A stretch of 64,000 nucleotides of DNA from Hydrogenophaga aromaticivorans (GTDB taxonomy: Bacteria > Pseudomonadota > Gammaproteobacteria > Burkholderiales > Burkholderiaceae_C), in NCBI RefSeq assembly GCF_013387465.1, contig NZ_VYGV01000025.1, positions 235,755-299,754 on the forward strand, written 5' to 3'. Positions 46,624 to 55,518 of this stretch are shown here, piece after piece; within the stretch, counting starts at the first letter, position 1, and the number at the start of each line of letters is the position of its first letter. The translations under genes were made by a program, and so were the position numbers. The notes below the pieces were generated by a model, which did no database searches, was not told the origin of the DNA, and worked only from the letters and a program-made list of their open reading frames with translations.

Positions 46624-47595
46624 TCAATGAAGATGCTGCAGCGGCGCCACCTCGCCGCCATCGATCTTCAGGCCCTTGGGCAGCGGGAACTTGACCGTCT
46701 CGGTCAGGCCGTCCATGGTGCGCACGGAGATCGCGCCCAGCGCCTTGATGCGATCGATCACCTGGCGCACCAGGATCTCGGGCGCCGAGGCGCCGGCCGT
46801 CAGGCCCACGCGGGAGCGGCCTTCGAACCACTCGGCCTGCAGCTCGTCGGCGCTGTCCACCATGTGGCTGGGCGTGCCGAGCTTGAGCGCGACCTCGCGC
46901 AGGCGGTTGCTGTTGGAGCTGGTCGGGCTGCCGACCACGATCACCACGTCCACCTGCGGGCTGAGCAGCTTGACGGCGTCCTGCCGGTTCTGTGTCGCGT
47001 AACAGATGTCCTGCTGCTTGGGCTCGCGCACACTGGGAAAACGCGCCTTCACCGCGGCCAGGATGCCCGCCGCGTCGTCCACCGACAGCGTGGTCTGCGT
47101 CACCACCGCGAGTTTCTCCGTCTGCGCCGGCGCCACGCGGGCCACGTCGGCCGCGTCTTCGACCAAGTGGATGCCGCTGTCGAGCTGGCCCATGGTGCCC
47201 TCGACCTCGGGATGGCCCTTGTGGCCGATCATGATGAACTCGAAGCCTTCCTTGTGCAGCTTGGCCACTTCCACGTGCACCTTGGTCACCAGCGGACAGG
47301 TGGCGTCGAAGATGCTGAAGCCGCGCGCCTGCGCTTCCTCCTGCACCGCCTTGCTCACACCGTGCGCCGAGAACACCAGGGTCGAGCCCGGGGGCACGTC
47401 GGACAGTTCCTCGATGAAGATCGCGCCCTTGGCCTTCAGGTCGTTGACGACGTAGGTGTTGTGCACGATCTCGTGGCGCACATAGATCGGCCGGCCGAAC
47501 TTGACCAGCGCGCGTTCGACGATCTCGATCGCGCGGTCCACGCCGGCGCAGAAACCGCGCGGTTCGGCCAGGATGACTTCTTTCGGCTCGTTCAT
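46624..47595 (-). CDS. ispH: 4-hydroxy-3-methylbut-2-enyl diphosphate reductase
   Basis: 323 residues: [4Fe-4S] enzyme of the MEP isoprenoid pathway. Cluster cysteines lie in EPRGFCAGVDRA, FDATCPLVTKVH and ICYATQNRQDA, with the SNSNRL substrate motif. ATG at 47595 overlaps the stop of the FKBP gene; a GTG 3 nt upstream is possible. The fkpB-ispH pairing is common in proteobacteria. Confidence 0.97.
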   Translation of the reverse strand: MNEPKEVILAEPRGFCAGVDRAIEIVERALVKFGRPIYVRHEIVHNTYVVNDLKAKGAIFIEELSDVPPGSTLVFSAHGVSKAVQEEAQARGFSIFDATCPLVTKVHVEVAKLHKEGFEFIMIGHKGHPEVEGTMGQLDSGIHLVEDAADVARVAPAQTEKLAVVTQTTLSVDDAAGILAAVKARFPSVREPKQQDICYATQNRQDAVKLLSPQVDVVIVVGSPTSSNSNRLREVALKLGTPSHMVDSADELQAEWFEGRSRVGLTAGASAPEILVRQVIDRIKALGAISVRTMDGLTETVKFPLPKGLKIDGGEVAPLQHLH

Positions 47596-48041
47596 CACAG
47601 CACCCCGATCAACTGCACTTCAAACCGCACCGGCTGGCCCGCCAGCGGATGGTTGAAGTCGAACAGCACCGCGCCGTCTTCGCGCACCTCCACGGCCGAG
47701 CCGGCGAAGCTGCCCAGGCCGTCGGGCGTGGGGAACTGCACCACGTCACCGGCCGCGTACTGCTCGTGCGGATCACCCAGCTTGTTGAGCAGCTGGCGCG
47801 CCACCCACTGCACCATGTCCGGCTGGCGCTCGCCAAAGGCCTCGCCCTCGTCCAAATCGATCACGGTGCGGGTGCCCTCCTCCAGACCGATCAGGTGCTG
47901 CTCGATCGCGGGAGAAAGCTGACCCGACCCCAGGCTCAGCGTGGCGGGCTGGCCTTCAAAGGTGTCGATGATCACCTGGCCCTGCGGACCGGACATGCGG
48001 TAGTGCAGGGTAAGAAAGGAACCTTCTTGGACTTGGGACAT
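47595..48041 (-). CDS. fkpB: FKBP-type peptidyl-prolyl isomerase SlpA/FkpB
   Basis: 148 residues: FLTLHYRMSGPQGQVIIDTFEGQPATLSLGSGQLSPAIEQHLIGL with the insert-in-flap (IF) domain in the middle (GEAFGERQPDMVQWV). Cytoplasmic SlyD/SlpA-like isomerase. It overlaps ispH by the GTGATGA junction. Confidence 0.93.
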   Translation of the reverse strand: MSQVQEGSFLTLHYRMSGPQGQVIIDTFEGQPATLSLGSGQLSPAIEQHLIGLEEGTRTVIDLDEGEAFGERQPDMVQWVARQLLNKLGDPHEQYAAGDVVQFPTPDGLGSFAGSAVEVREDGAVLFDFNHPLAGQPVRFEVQLIGVL

Positions 48042-48170
48042 GGTGTTCAGACGGGGGTTCGGGGTGGTGAATACGGTGAATCGGCGTGCCGGGCATCACG
48101 GCGGCGGAAGCGGCAACGCGCCGATGAGAACCCCGTATTGTAAAAAGCAGGCTGGATCAGGGAGAAAAAC

Positions 48171-48863
48171 ATGAATGGCCTTGCCGGAACCGGGCTGAAA
48201 AGCCTGCCCCACGACGCGCGTCCGCGCGAAAAACTGCTCGCACGCGGCCCGTCAGCGCTCAGCGACGCGGAACTGCTGGCGCTGCTGCTGCGCACCGGCA
48301 TCCCCGGAAAACACGTGGTGCAGCTCGCGCAGGAGCTGCTGAACACCTTCGGCGGTGTCGGTGGCCTGCTGCACACCGGGGCCGAGGCGCTCAAGGTCAT
48401 CAAGGGCCTGGGGCCGGCGAAACGCGCCGAGGTGGTGGCCGTGCTCGAACTCGCGCGCCGGGCGCTGGCGCAGGAACTGCAGCAGAAAGCCCTGTTCGAC
48501 AGCCCGAAGGCGGTGCGCGAATACCTGCAGCTGCAACTGGGCGCCCGCAACCACGAGGTGTTTGCCGTGCTTTTCCTCGACAGCCAGAACCGGCTGATCG
48601 CGCTCGAAGAGCTGTTCCGCGGCACGCTCACGCAGACCAGCGTGTACCCGCGCGAGGTCGTTCTCAGGGCCCTGCACCACCACGCCGCCGCCGTGGTCCT
48701 GGCGCACAACCACCCCAGCGGCGAGGCCCGCCCTTCGCGCGCCGACGAGGCGCTCACACACTCGCTCAAGGCCGCGCTGGCGCTGGTGGACGTGCGCGTG
48801 CTGGACCATTTCATCGTGACGCGCGAGCACGCCACGTCGATGGCCGAAATGGGCTTGATCTGA
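48171..48863 (+). CDS. radC: RadC/JAMM family protein
   Basis: 230 residues. N-terminal helix-hairpin-helix part (LKVIKGLGPAKRAEVVAVLELARR) and the C-terminal JAMM metal motif HNHPSGEARPSRAD. Named for a DNA-repair phenotype, but the true function is uncertain; it resembles a metalloprotease fold. Divergent from fkpB. The start has AGGGAG upstream. Confidence 0.95.
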   Translation: MNGLAGTGLKSLPHDARPREKLLARGPSALSDAELLALLLRTGIPGKHVVQLAQELLNTFGGVGGLLHTGAEALKVIKGLGPAKRAEVVAVLELARRALAQELQQKALFDSPKAVREYLQLQLGARNHEVFAVLFLDSQNRLIALEELFRGTLTQTSVYPREVVLRALHHHAAAVVLAHNHPSGEARPSRADEALTHSLKAALALVDVRVLDHFIVTREHATSMAEMGLI

Positions 48864-48896
48864 CCGGGAGAAGCCCCCTGCGCGACAATCCCGCGC

Positions 48897-49532
48897 ATGA
48901 AAGTCAACGCCCTGGCCGACCTGAAAGCGCTCAAGCGCGCCATGGCCGACCGCGCGGCGGCGCTGGCGGCCCAGCACGAAGCCGCGCGCGCAGCCCATGT
49001 GCGCCGCGACCGGGAACGCCGGCTGTTTGAACTCGCGGTCGGCCCGGTGCGGCCCATCGCCGACCCCGGCCGGGTAACACACCACCGTGTTGGCGTCGAC
49101 CCCTTGCCGCGCCAGCGCCAGCTGGACGAAGCGTCCGTGATGCGCGAGGCGTTGTCCGACGACTTCGACGTCGAAACCCTGCTGCACACCGACGACCAGC
49201 TGAGCTTTCGCCGCCCCGGCCTGGGGCCCGACGTGGTGCGCAAACTGCGTGAGGGTCGCTGGAGCATCCAGCGCCAGATCGACCTGCACGGCCTGCGCAT
49301 CGACGAGGCGCGCGAAGCGCTGGGTCGCTTCGTGCGCGAGGCGCACCAGCACGGGCTGCGCTGCGTGCGCGTCGTGCACGGCAAGGGTCTGGGCTCGCCC
49401 GGCCGCATGCCCGTGCTCAAAGGTCGGGTGCAGCGCTGGCTGGTGCAGAAGAACGAGGTGTTGGCCTTCGTGCAGGCGCGCCCCGCGGACGGTGGGGCGG
49501 GGGCCATGGTGGTGCTGCTGCGCCCGGCCTGA
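48897..49532 (+). CDS. Smr-domain protein
   Basis: 211 residues. The C-terminal Smr domain (IDLHGLRIDEAREALGRFVREAHQHGLRCVRVVHGKGLGSPGRMPVLKG, split here only by line breaks) carries the LDLHG-like and HGKG motifs of DNA/RNA endonuclease Smr proteins related to MutS2. The N-terminal 100 residues are basic and variable. It follows radC by 33 nt. Confidence 0.9.
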   Translation: MKVNALADLKALKRAMADRAAALAAQHEAARAAHVRRDRERRLFELAVGPVRPIADPGRVTHHRVGVDPLPRQRQLDEASVMREALSDDFDVETLLHTDDQLSFRRPGLGPDVVRKLREGRWSIQRQIDLHGLRIDEAREALGRFVREAHQHGLRCVRVVHGKGLGSPGRMPVLKGRVQRWLVQKNEVLAFVQARPADGGAGAMVVLLRPA

Positions 49533-49538
49533 GCGGGT

Positions 49539-50057
49539 TCAACGCGGCAAGAGACGCATCTCGCCTCGCAGGATCTGGATGTCGAAGCGCGAGAGAAAAG
49601 CCTGCCCCAGCAGCGCCTGCCCACCGTCTTCACCCACCAGCCCCACGGCCACCGTGGTGCCGGCCAGTCCAAGGTGCGCCACCTGCACCGGCACGTTGCG
49701 CAGCAGCCGCCCGGGCAGTGGGCCGTTCGCGGTCTGGAACGTGACGCTCTGCCCGCCCTCCAGCCCGGCGGTGCGGGCAAAGGCTTCGCTCACCGTGACC
49801 GAGCTCGCTCCGGTGTCGATCAGGAACTCGACCGGCTGGCCGTTGACGCGGCCGGCCACGCGGAAATGGCCGTCCGGCCCGCGCGGGATCACCAGCTCGC
49901 CGTCACCGCCTTCATGGGCCACATAACTGGCCTGCTGACGGCGCTCCAGCTGGTCAAAGCCGAGGTAGAACACGCCCATGAGCGCGAGCCAGAACAGCGT
50001 GATGCCCAGCGCGCCGCGGCGCGTGGTCCGTGCCACGCTGGTGTCAGGCTCGCTCAT
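49539..50057 (-). CDS. Membrane-anchored retropepsin-like aspartic protease
   Basis: 172 residues. One N-terminal membrane helix (about 14-34; ALGITLFWLALMGVFYLGF) and a single-lobe retropepsin fold with FLIDTGASSVTVSEAF (active DTG), VTFQTANG and LLGQAFLSRFDI. These proteins belong to a family of clan AA proteases with a periplasmic domain. Convergent with the smr gene. Confidence 0.9.
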   Translation of the reverse strand: MSEPDTSVARTTRRGALGITLFWLALMGVFYLGFDQLERRQQASYVAHEGGDGELVIPRGPDGHFRVAGRVNGQPVEFLIDTGASSVTVSEAFARTAGLEGGQSVTFQTANGPLPGRLLRNVPVQVAHLGLAGTTVAVGLVGEDGGQALLGQAFLSRFDIQILRGEMRLLPR

Positions 50058-50069
50058 GACACGCTGCTT

Positions 50070-50483
50070 TCAGACGCCGCCGGCCCGGTTGCGCATCCAG
50101 TCGGCGGTCTTGAAAAAGCTCTCGCGCAGGCGCACACGCAGGTCTTCAGGCACACCGGTTTCTCCCATGGCCTGGTCCATGCAGGCCAGCCACTGGTCGC
50201 GTTCCTGAATGCCAATCGAAAACGGCATGTGCCGCTGGCGCAGGCGCGGGTGGCCGAAGCGGTCTTCGTAGTGCGAGGGGCCACCGAGCCAGCCACAGAG
50301 AAACCAATACAACTTCTGGCGCGCGTCGTCCAGCGTGTTGCCATGGGCCACGCGCAGCTCGTGGTAGGCGGGCTCGATGTCCATCAGGTCGTAGAAGCGG
50401 TCCACCAGCGCGCGCACGCGCGCTTCGCCGCCGATCCATTCGAACGGGGTGGAGGGAGAGGCGGGAGATTCAGAGGTGTTCAT
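50070..50483 (-). CDS. Group II truncated haemoglobin, second copy
   Basis: 137 residues with GHPRLRQRHMPFSIGIQERDQWLACMDQ, the same signature as the globin at 1081. It is outside the nif island and thus probably the housekeeping copy. ATG 50483 is chosen; a TTG at 50492 would add three residues and overlap the permease stop. It ends 12 nt before the aspartic-protease gene. Confidence 0.9.
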   Translation of the reverse strand: MNTSESPASPSTPFEWIGGEARVRALVDRFYDLMDIEPAYHELRVAHGNTLDDARQKLYWFLCGWLGGPSHYEDRFGHPRLRQRHMPFSIGIQERDQWLACMDQAMGETGVPEDLRVRLRESFFKTADWMRNRAGGV

Positions 50484-50488
50484 CGTTG

Positions 50489-53032
50489 TCAAACCGCGGC
50501 GCGCCGAAGCGTCTCAACCACAGGCGTTTTCAGGATGCTGCGCAGGCCCCACCAGCCCGCCATCAGCGCCAGCAGGCCACCGGCCACGCTGCCCGCCAGC
50601 GGCACCCACAGCGAAGGCTGCCAGCTGAACTGGAAGGCGTATTTCGCCAACGCCCAGCCCACGGCCATGGCCACCAGCGAAGCCAGGAAGCCGGCCAGCA
50701 GGCCCACGCCCAGCAGTTCGATGCGCTGCACGTTGCGCAGCAGCTGCGAGCCCGCGCCGACGGCGCGCAGGACCGCGAACTCGCGCTCGCGCTCGCCGCG
50801 CGTGGCGGTGATGGTGGCGAGCAGCACGATCAGGCCCGCCGCCAGCGCAAAGGCGAACAGGAACTCCACCGCCTGGATCACCTGGCCCAGCACGCGCTGC
50901 ACCTGGCCGATGGTCTGGCTCATGTCGACATTGGTGATGTTGGGAAACTGGCGCACCAGCGCGTTATCGAACTGTGCATTGCCCTGCGGCGCCTGGAACG
51001 CGCTGATGTAGGTGACGGGCACGTCGGGCAGACCGGCCACCGGGAAGATCACAAAGAAGTTCACGCGCATGGAACCCCAGTCCACCTTGCGCAGGCTGGT
51101 GATGCGGCCCTGCACCGGCTGGCCGGCGATGTCGAAGCCGAGCAAGTCACCGAGCTTCAGGCCCAGCTCTTCGGCCAGGCCTTCTTCCACGCTCAGGCCG
51201 CCCGCTTCGTCTTCGGTCCAGCGCCCTTGCGTGACCTCGTTGTGCGGTGGCCGTTGCGCCGTGTTCGACAGGTTGAACTCGCGCTCCACCAGGCGCTGCG
51301 CCCGATCGGTGGCGTAACTTTCGGGAGCTACCGGCTGCCCGTTCACCAGCACCAGGCGGCCGCGGATCATGGGGTACCAATCGAAGCGCTGCACGCCCGC
51401 CTGGCGCAACGCCTGCTGGAAGGGCTCACCCTGCTCGGGCTGCACGTTGATGACAAAACGGTTGGGCGCGTCGGGCGGCGTGGCGTTGCGCCAGCTGGCG
51501 ATCAGGTCGGTGCGCAGCAGCACCAGCAGCACCAGCGCCAACAGGCCCACCGCCAGCGAACTGATCTGCACCACCGCGTAAGCCGGCCGCGCCGAGAGCT
51601 GGCGCGTGGCCAGCACCAGCGCGCGCGGCGCGGTGGCCTCGTTCACGCTGGCACGCAGCAGGCGCACCGCGCCGTAGCTGGCGAGCGCAAACACGGCCAC
51701 CGCGGCGGCAAAACCGCCCACGGCGATCAGCCCCAGCATCAGGTCGCGGCTGGCGGCGAGCAGCAGCGCGGCAAAGCCCGCCACACCCAGGCCCAGCACG
51801 GCCAGCGTGGCGGGCTTGAGCTGGCCGACGTCGCGGCGAATCACGCGCAGCGGCGGCACCTGGGCCAGCTGCAGCACCGGCGGCAGGCCAAAGGCCAGCA
51901 TCAGCGTGAGCCCCATGCCCAGGCCGAGCAACACCGGCCAGATGCTGGCCGCCGGTAGCGCCGACTCCACCAGCCCGGCCAGCAGCAGCACGAACACATG
52001 GTGCAGCGCAAAGCCCAGCACCACACCCAGCACGCTCGCACCCAGGCCGACCAGCACGAACTCGAAGGTGTAGGCGCGCGCCATGGTGCCCTGCGACAGG
52101 CCGAGCACGCGCAGCATGGCGCAGTCGTCCAGGTGGCGCTGCGCAAAACCGCGCGCCGCGATCGCCACCGCCACCGCCGACAGCAGCGCCGCGAGCAAGG
52201 CCACGAGGTTGAGGAATTTTTCGGCGCGCTCCAGCGTCTGCTGCATGGCCGGCTGGCCGCCTTCGAGCGACTCCAGGCGCAGACCGCGCACACCGGGCAT
52301 TTCGATCTGCGCCTGCGCCCATTGCACGAACTGCTTCACGGCCGGGTCGTTGCCGGCCACGGCGAGGCGGTAGGTCAGGCGGCTGGCGGGCTGCACCAGG
52401 CCGGTGGCAGGCAGGTCGGCCGCGTTGATCATCACGCGCGGCGCAAAGGTCAGGAAGCCCGCGCCCCGGTCCGGTTCGACCACGATCACCTTGTCGATGC
52501 GAAACTGGCTGTCGCCCATCAGCAGCGGCGAGCCGACCTGAAGGTCGAGCGCCACCAGCAGGGCCGCGTCCACCCAGGCCGTGCCGGGCGCGGGGATGTC
52601 GCGCGTGGGTGCGTCGGGCGCCTGCGGCCCGTCGGCCACGCGCAGGCTGCCGCGCAAGGGGTAGCCGGTGTCCACCGCCTTCAGTGCCACCAGCTTGGCA
52701 GCGCCGCCGTCTTCGTCTCGCGCGCGGCCCATGGTGGGGAAACCCAGGGTCTGCGTGGTCTGCAGCCCCAGCGCCTGCGCCTGCTGCGCGAACGCGGGCG
52801 GCGTGGCGTTGTCACTGCTGATCACCGCATCGCCCCCGATCAGCGCCCGCGCATCGCGCGCCAGGCCGCCCTGCAGCCGGTCGGCAAAAAAGCCCACGGC
52901 GGTGAGCGCCGCCACCGCCAGCGTGACCGCAACCAGCAGCAGCCGCAGCTCACCCGCGCGCCAGTCGCGCGTCAACGAACGCCAGCCCAGGGACCAGAAG
53001 GAAACAGAAAGAGGAGCGGGTGCGACAGCCAT
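50489..53032 (-). CDS. FtsX-type ABC transporter permease (YbbP-like)
   Basis: 847 residues with about ten predicted transmembrane helices in two FtsX blocks (about 270-430 and 710-840) and two large periplasmic domains, the layout of YbbP/LolE-like permeases. The cognate ATPase gene that usually precedes it is missing in this window; upstream is a repeat region and upp. The globin gene follows after 5 nt. Confidence 0.92.
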   Translation of the reverse strand: MAVAPAPLSVSFWSLGWRSLTRDWRAGELRLLLVAVTLAVAALTAVGFFADRLQGGLARDARALIGGDAVISSDNATPPAFAQQAQALGLQTTQTLGFPTMGRARDEDGGAAKLVALKAVDTGYPLRGSLRVADGPQAPDAPTRDIPAPGTAWVDAALLVALDLQVGSPLLMGDSQFRIDKVIVVEPDRGAGFLTFAPRVMINAADLPATGLVQPASRLTYRLAVAGNDPAVKQFVQWAQAQIEMPGVRGLRLESLEGGQPAMQQTLERAEKFLNLVALLAALLSAVAVAIAARGFAQRHLDDCAMLRVLGLSQGTMARAYTFEFVLVGLGASVLGVVLGFALHHVFVLLLAGLVESALPAASIWPVLLGLGMGLTLMLAFGLPPVLQLAQVPPLRVIRRDVGQLKPATLAVLGLGVAGFAALLLAASRDLMLGLIAVGGFAAAVAVFALASYGAVRLLRASVNEATAPRALVLATRQLSARPAYAVVQISSLAVGLLALVLLVLLRTDLIASWRNATPPDAPNRFVINVQPEQGEPFQQALRQAGVQRFDWYPMIRGRLVLVNGQPVAPESYATDRAQRLVEREFNLSNTAQRPPHNEVTQGRWTEDEAGGLSVEEGLAEELGLKLGDLLGFDIAGQPVQGRITSLRKVDWGSMRVNFFVIFPVAGLPDVPVTYISAFQAPQGNAQFDNALVRQFPNITNVDMSQTIGQVQRVLGQVIQAVEFLFAFALAAGLIVLLATITATRGEREREFAVLRAVGAGSQLLRNVQRIELLGVGLLAGFLASLVAMAVGWALAKYAFQFSWQPSLWVPLAGSVAGGLLALMAGWWGLRSILKTPVVETLRRAAV

Positions 53033-53091
53033 GCCGTGACCTTAACTGAATTGATTCACCCCTGCGCCACGTCCGCATTCGCAGACGTGTG

Positions 53092-53326
53092 ACCCCCTCA
53101 AGGGGGCGATGCGAGTGGCCCGGCAAAGCCGGTTCCACCGCATCCTGGGACTGAGGCACGTGCTCCGGAGGGGTCCATCGCATCAGCCGGAGCGAGGTGC
53201 ACAAAACCCAGAATGCCGTGGGTCTGGCTCCGCCGGCCCGCAGGCATTGCCCCTTGAGGGGCGGAGCTGGCTATTTGCGTCATCGGCCTGCGCCGATGCC
53301 GGGGCAGTGAGCCAGCGACGGGGGTG
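53092..53326 (-). repeat. Comamonadaceae-type intergenic repeat, copy 4, composite
   Basis: In reverse orientation: CCCCTCAAGGGGGCGATG and core GGCCCGGCAAAGCCGGTTCC (53117-53136), followed at 53247-53326 by a second partial unit (CCCCTTGAGGGGCGG ... GACGGGGGTGG) in the forward sense. It fills the 297-bp gap between the permease gene and upp. Confidence 0.75.
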
Positions 53327-53329
53327 GAC

Positions 53330-53962
53330 CTACTTCGTGCCAAAGATGCGGTCGCCCGCGTCACCCAGGCCGGGCACGATGTAGCCGTGCTCGTTCAGGC
53401 CGCGGTCCACCGCCGGGGTGTAGACCGGCACATCCGGGTGGTGGTCGTGGAAGGTCTTGAGGCCTTCGGGGCAGGTCACGAGGCAGACAAAACGGATCGA
53501 CCGCGGGTTCGTCTGCTTGAGCCGGTCCACCGCGGCCACGGCGGAGTTGCCGGTGGCCAGCATGGGGTCGAGCACGATCACGTCCCGCTCTTCCATACCG
53601 CTGGGCATCTTGAAGTAGTACTCCACCGCCTGCAACGTCTTCGGGTCGCGGTAGAGGCCGATGTGGCCCACACGGGCACCGGGAATGACCTGCAGCATGC
53701 CGTCGAGAAAACCGTTGCCGGCGCGCAGGATGGACGCGAGCACGACCTTCTTGCCGTCGATCACGCGGGATTTCATGGTCTCCAGCGGGGTCTCGATCTG
53801 AATCTCGTGCATGGGCATCTCGCGCGTGATCTCGTAGGCCAGCAAGGCGCTGAGTTCGTGCACCAGCTCGCGGAAACTCTTGGTGCTGGTGTCCTTGCGG
53901 CGCATCAGCGTGAGCTTGTGCTGGACCAGGGGGTGATCGATGACGTGGACGTCGCGGCTCAT
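53330..53962 (-). CDS. upp: Uracil phosphoribosyltransferase
   Basis: 210 residues: ILRAGNGFLDGMLQVIPGARVGHIGLYRD and the PRPP site VIVLDPMLATGNSAVAAVDRLK, with the C-terminal GDAGDRIFGTK. It salvages uracil to UMP. ATG 53962 gives the usual N-terminus (VHVIDHPLVQHKLTLMR). Confidence 0.97.
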   Translation of the reverse strand: MSRDVHVIDHPLVQHKLTLMRRKDTSTKSFRELVHELSALLAYEITREMPMHEIQIETPLETMKSRVIDGKKVVLASILRAGNGFLDGMLQVIPGARVGHIGLYRDPKTLQAVEYYFKMPSGMEERDVIVLDPMLATGNSAVAAVDRLKQTNPRSIRFVCLVTCPEGLKTFHDHHPDVPVYTPAVDRGLNEHGYIVPGLGDAGDRIFGTK

Positions 53963-54085
53963 CGGTGGACTTTCAGAAATGGGGGGTGGACAGGGCATGG
54001 CCGCGGTGGGCCTGCCGGACAGGGGATCGAGTTTATGCCCGTTGCACGCCCTGTCGGGCGCGGTGGGCGGACCGCGTCTCAGCCT

Positions 54086-55015
54086 TCAGGCGACGGCGGC
54101 CACCGGCGCCACGCCCAGCGGCGTGGGCACGGCATCGAACACGATGCGCTCGGCGTGCGAGTAACACAGGAAGCGCTTGTGGGTGGCGCGCCCGATGGCG
54201 CACAGGCCCACGCGCTGGGCGACTTCGAGTCCCATCTGGGTGATACCGCTGCGCGAGATCACCACCGGCACACCCATCTGGGCCGACTTGATCACCATCT
54301 CGCTGGTCAGGCGACCTGTGGTGTAGAACACCTTCTCGCCATCGGGGAGACGGTCCTGCATGGCCATCCAGCCGGCGATGGTGTCCACCGCGTTGTGGCG
54401 CCCCACGTCCTCGACGAAGAACTGCAGTTCACCGCCGACGAACAGCGCGCAGGCGTGCACCGAACCCGCCACCTTGTAGGTGGTGTCGCGCAGCCGGATG
54501 GTGTTGACGATGTCGTAGAGGCTGGACTGGCGCAGCACCGCGTCGGGCGGCAGGCGGATGCTGTCGACGTCGTCCATCAGATGGCCGAACACGCTGCCCT
54601 GGCCGCAGCCGGTGGTGACCACCTTGTGGGCGGTCCGGTCCTCGATGCGGTGAATGCCGTGGCGGGTCTTGACCGACGCGGCGCCCACGTCCCAGTCCAC
54701 GGTGAGGGATTCGATGTCGTCCACCGACGCCACCAGCCGCTGGTTGAGCAGGTAACCCAACACCAGCCATTCGGGATGGCCGCCCAGGGTCATCAGCGTC
54801 ACCAGCTCGCGCTTGTCGACGTAAACGGTGAGGTCGCGCTCGGCCGGGATCGAGACCGTGCCCGCGACGCCGAACTCGTTGGTCACGGCCACCTCGCAGG
54901 TCAGGGGCGCGCGTGCCTGGGTCAGGCGGGGCAACCGGCGACCCGTGGCGGCGGACGGCTCAGGGGTGGCCGGGTGCGCGCGTTCTGGAAGGGTCATGGG
55001 TTCGGCGAGTGACAT
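54086..55015 (-). CDS. fdhD: Formate dehydrogenase accessory sulfurtransferase FdhD
   Basis: 309 residues. FdhD moves sulfur from a cysteine desulfurase to the molybdenum cofactor of formate dehydrogenase. Typical motifs: GYLLNQRLV, TTGCGQGSVFG (with one Cys, residue about 136), SVHACALF, EDVGRHNAVDTIAGW and GRLTSEMV. About 40 extra N-terminal residues. It lies downstream of the formate dehydrogenase operon, separated by a terminator. Confidence 0.96.
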   Translation of the reverse strand: MSLAEPMTLPERAHPATPEPSAATGRRLPRLTQARAPLTCEVAVTNEFGVAGTVSIPAERDLTVYVDKRELVTLMTLGGHPEWLVLGYLLNQRLVASVDDIESLTVDWDVGAASVKTRHGIHRIEDRTAHKVVTTGCGQGSVFGHLMDDVDSIRLPPDAVLRQSSLYDIVNTIRLRDTTYKVAGSVHACALFVGGELQFFVEDVGRHNAVDTIAGWMAMQDRLPDGEKVFYTTGRLTSEMVIKSAQMGVPVVISRSGITQMGLEVAQRVGLCAIGRATHKRFLCYSHAERIVFDAVPTPLGVAPVAAVA

Positions 55016-55091
55016 GGAAGAAAGATCTCACTCTGGAGTGTCGCTCAAGCTTCAATTCCGCAAGCGGGCGGGGGCCAAAGGACCGGCTGGC

Positions 55092-55119
55092 AGACAAACA
55101 AAAAGGCCCGAAGGCCTTT
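55092..55119 (-). terminator. Terminator of formate dehydrogenase operon
   Basis: On the minus strand the stem AAAGGCC-TTCG-GGCCTTT with a stable TTCG tetraloop is followed by TTGTTTG. It ends the operon 34 bp after the 114-residue secreted-protein gene. Confidence 0.85.
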
Positions 55120-55152
55120 CTGTCGGCGCGGCCTCGGGCACCCGTGCCCACA

Positions 55153-55497
55153 TCAGGACTTCTTGGCCGGCGCTGCCGCGGCCGCGGGGGCAGCCGGTGC
55201 TGCGCCAGCCGCTGCGGGAGCCGGCCAGACGAACGGCCCCGGGTCGGCGCAGGCGGGCGCAGCCAGCGCCGGCTTGACGGCCTTGCCCGTGGTGGCAGCG
55301 GTCTTGAAATAGCTGGCCGCGGCGCGGTCCATGGACAGGCAGAGCTTGTAGGCATCGACCTTGCCGGCGTGCGCGGTCTTGGCCTTGGCCTCCTCGGCCT
55401 TGGCCTTGGCGGCGTCGTCCAGCACCGGTGCGGGCAGCTTGGCCATGACGCTGGCCGAACCGGCGAGCAACAGGGAGATCAGCAGGAATCGTTTCAT
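55153..55497 (-). CDS. Small secreted Ala/Pro-rich protein
   Basis: 114 residues. Sec signal peptide MKRFLLISLLLAGSASVMA, a helical middle part (DDAAKAKAEEAKAKT) with one conserved-looking Cys pair, and a low-complexity Ala/Pro tail. Last gene of the formate dehydrogenase operon. Family not recognised; possibly a periplasmic factor for the enzyme. Confidence 0.75.
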   Translation of the reverse strand: MKRFLLISLLLAGSASVMAKLPAPVLDDAAKAKAEEAKAKTAHAGKVDAYKLCLSMDRAAASYFKTAATTGKAVKPALAAPACADPGPFVWPAPAAAGAAPAAPAAAAAPAKKS

Positions 55498-55518
55498 CGC
55501 AAATGTCCTTGGAGAAAT

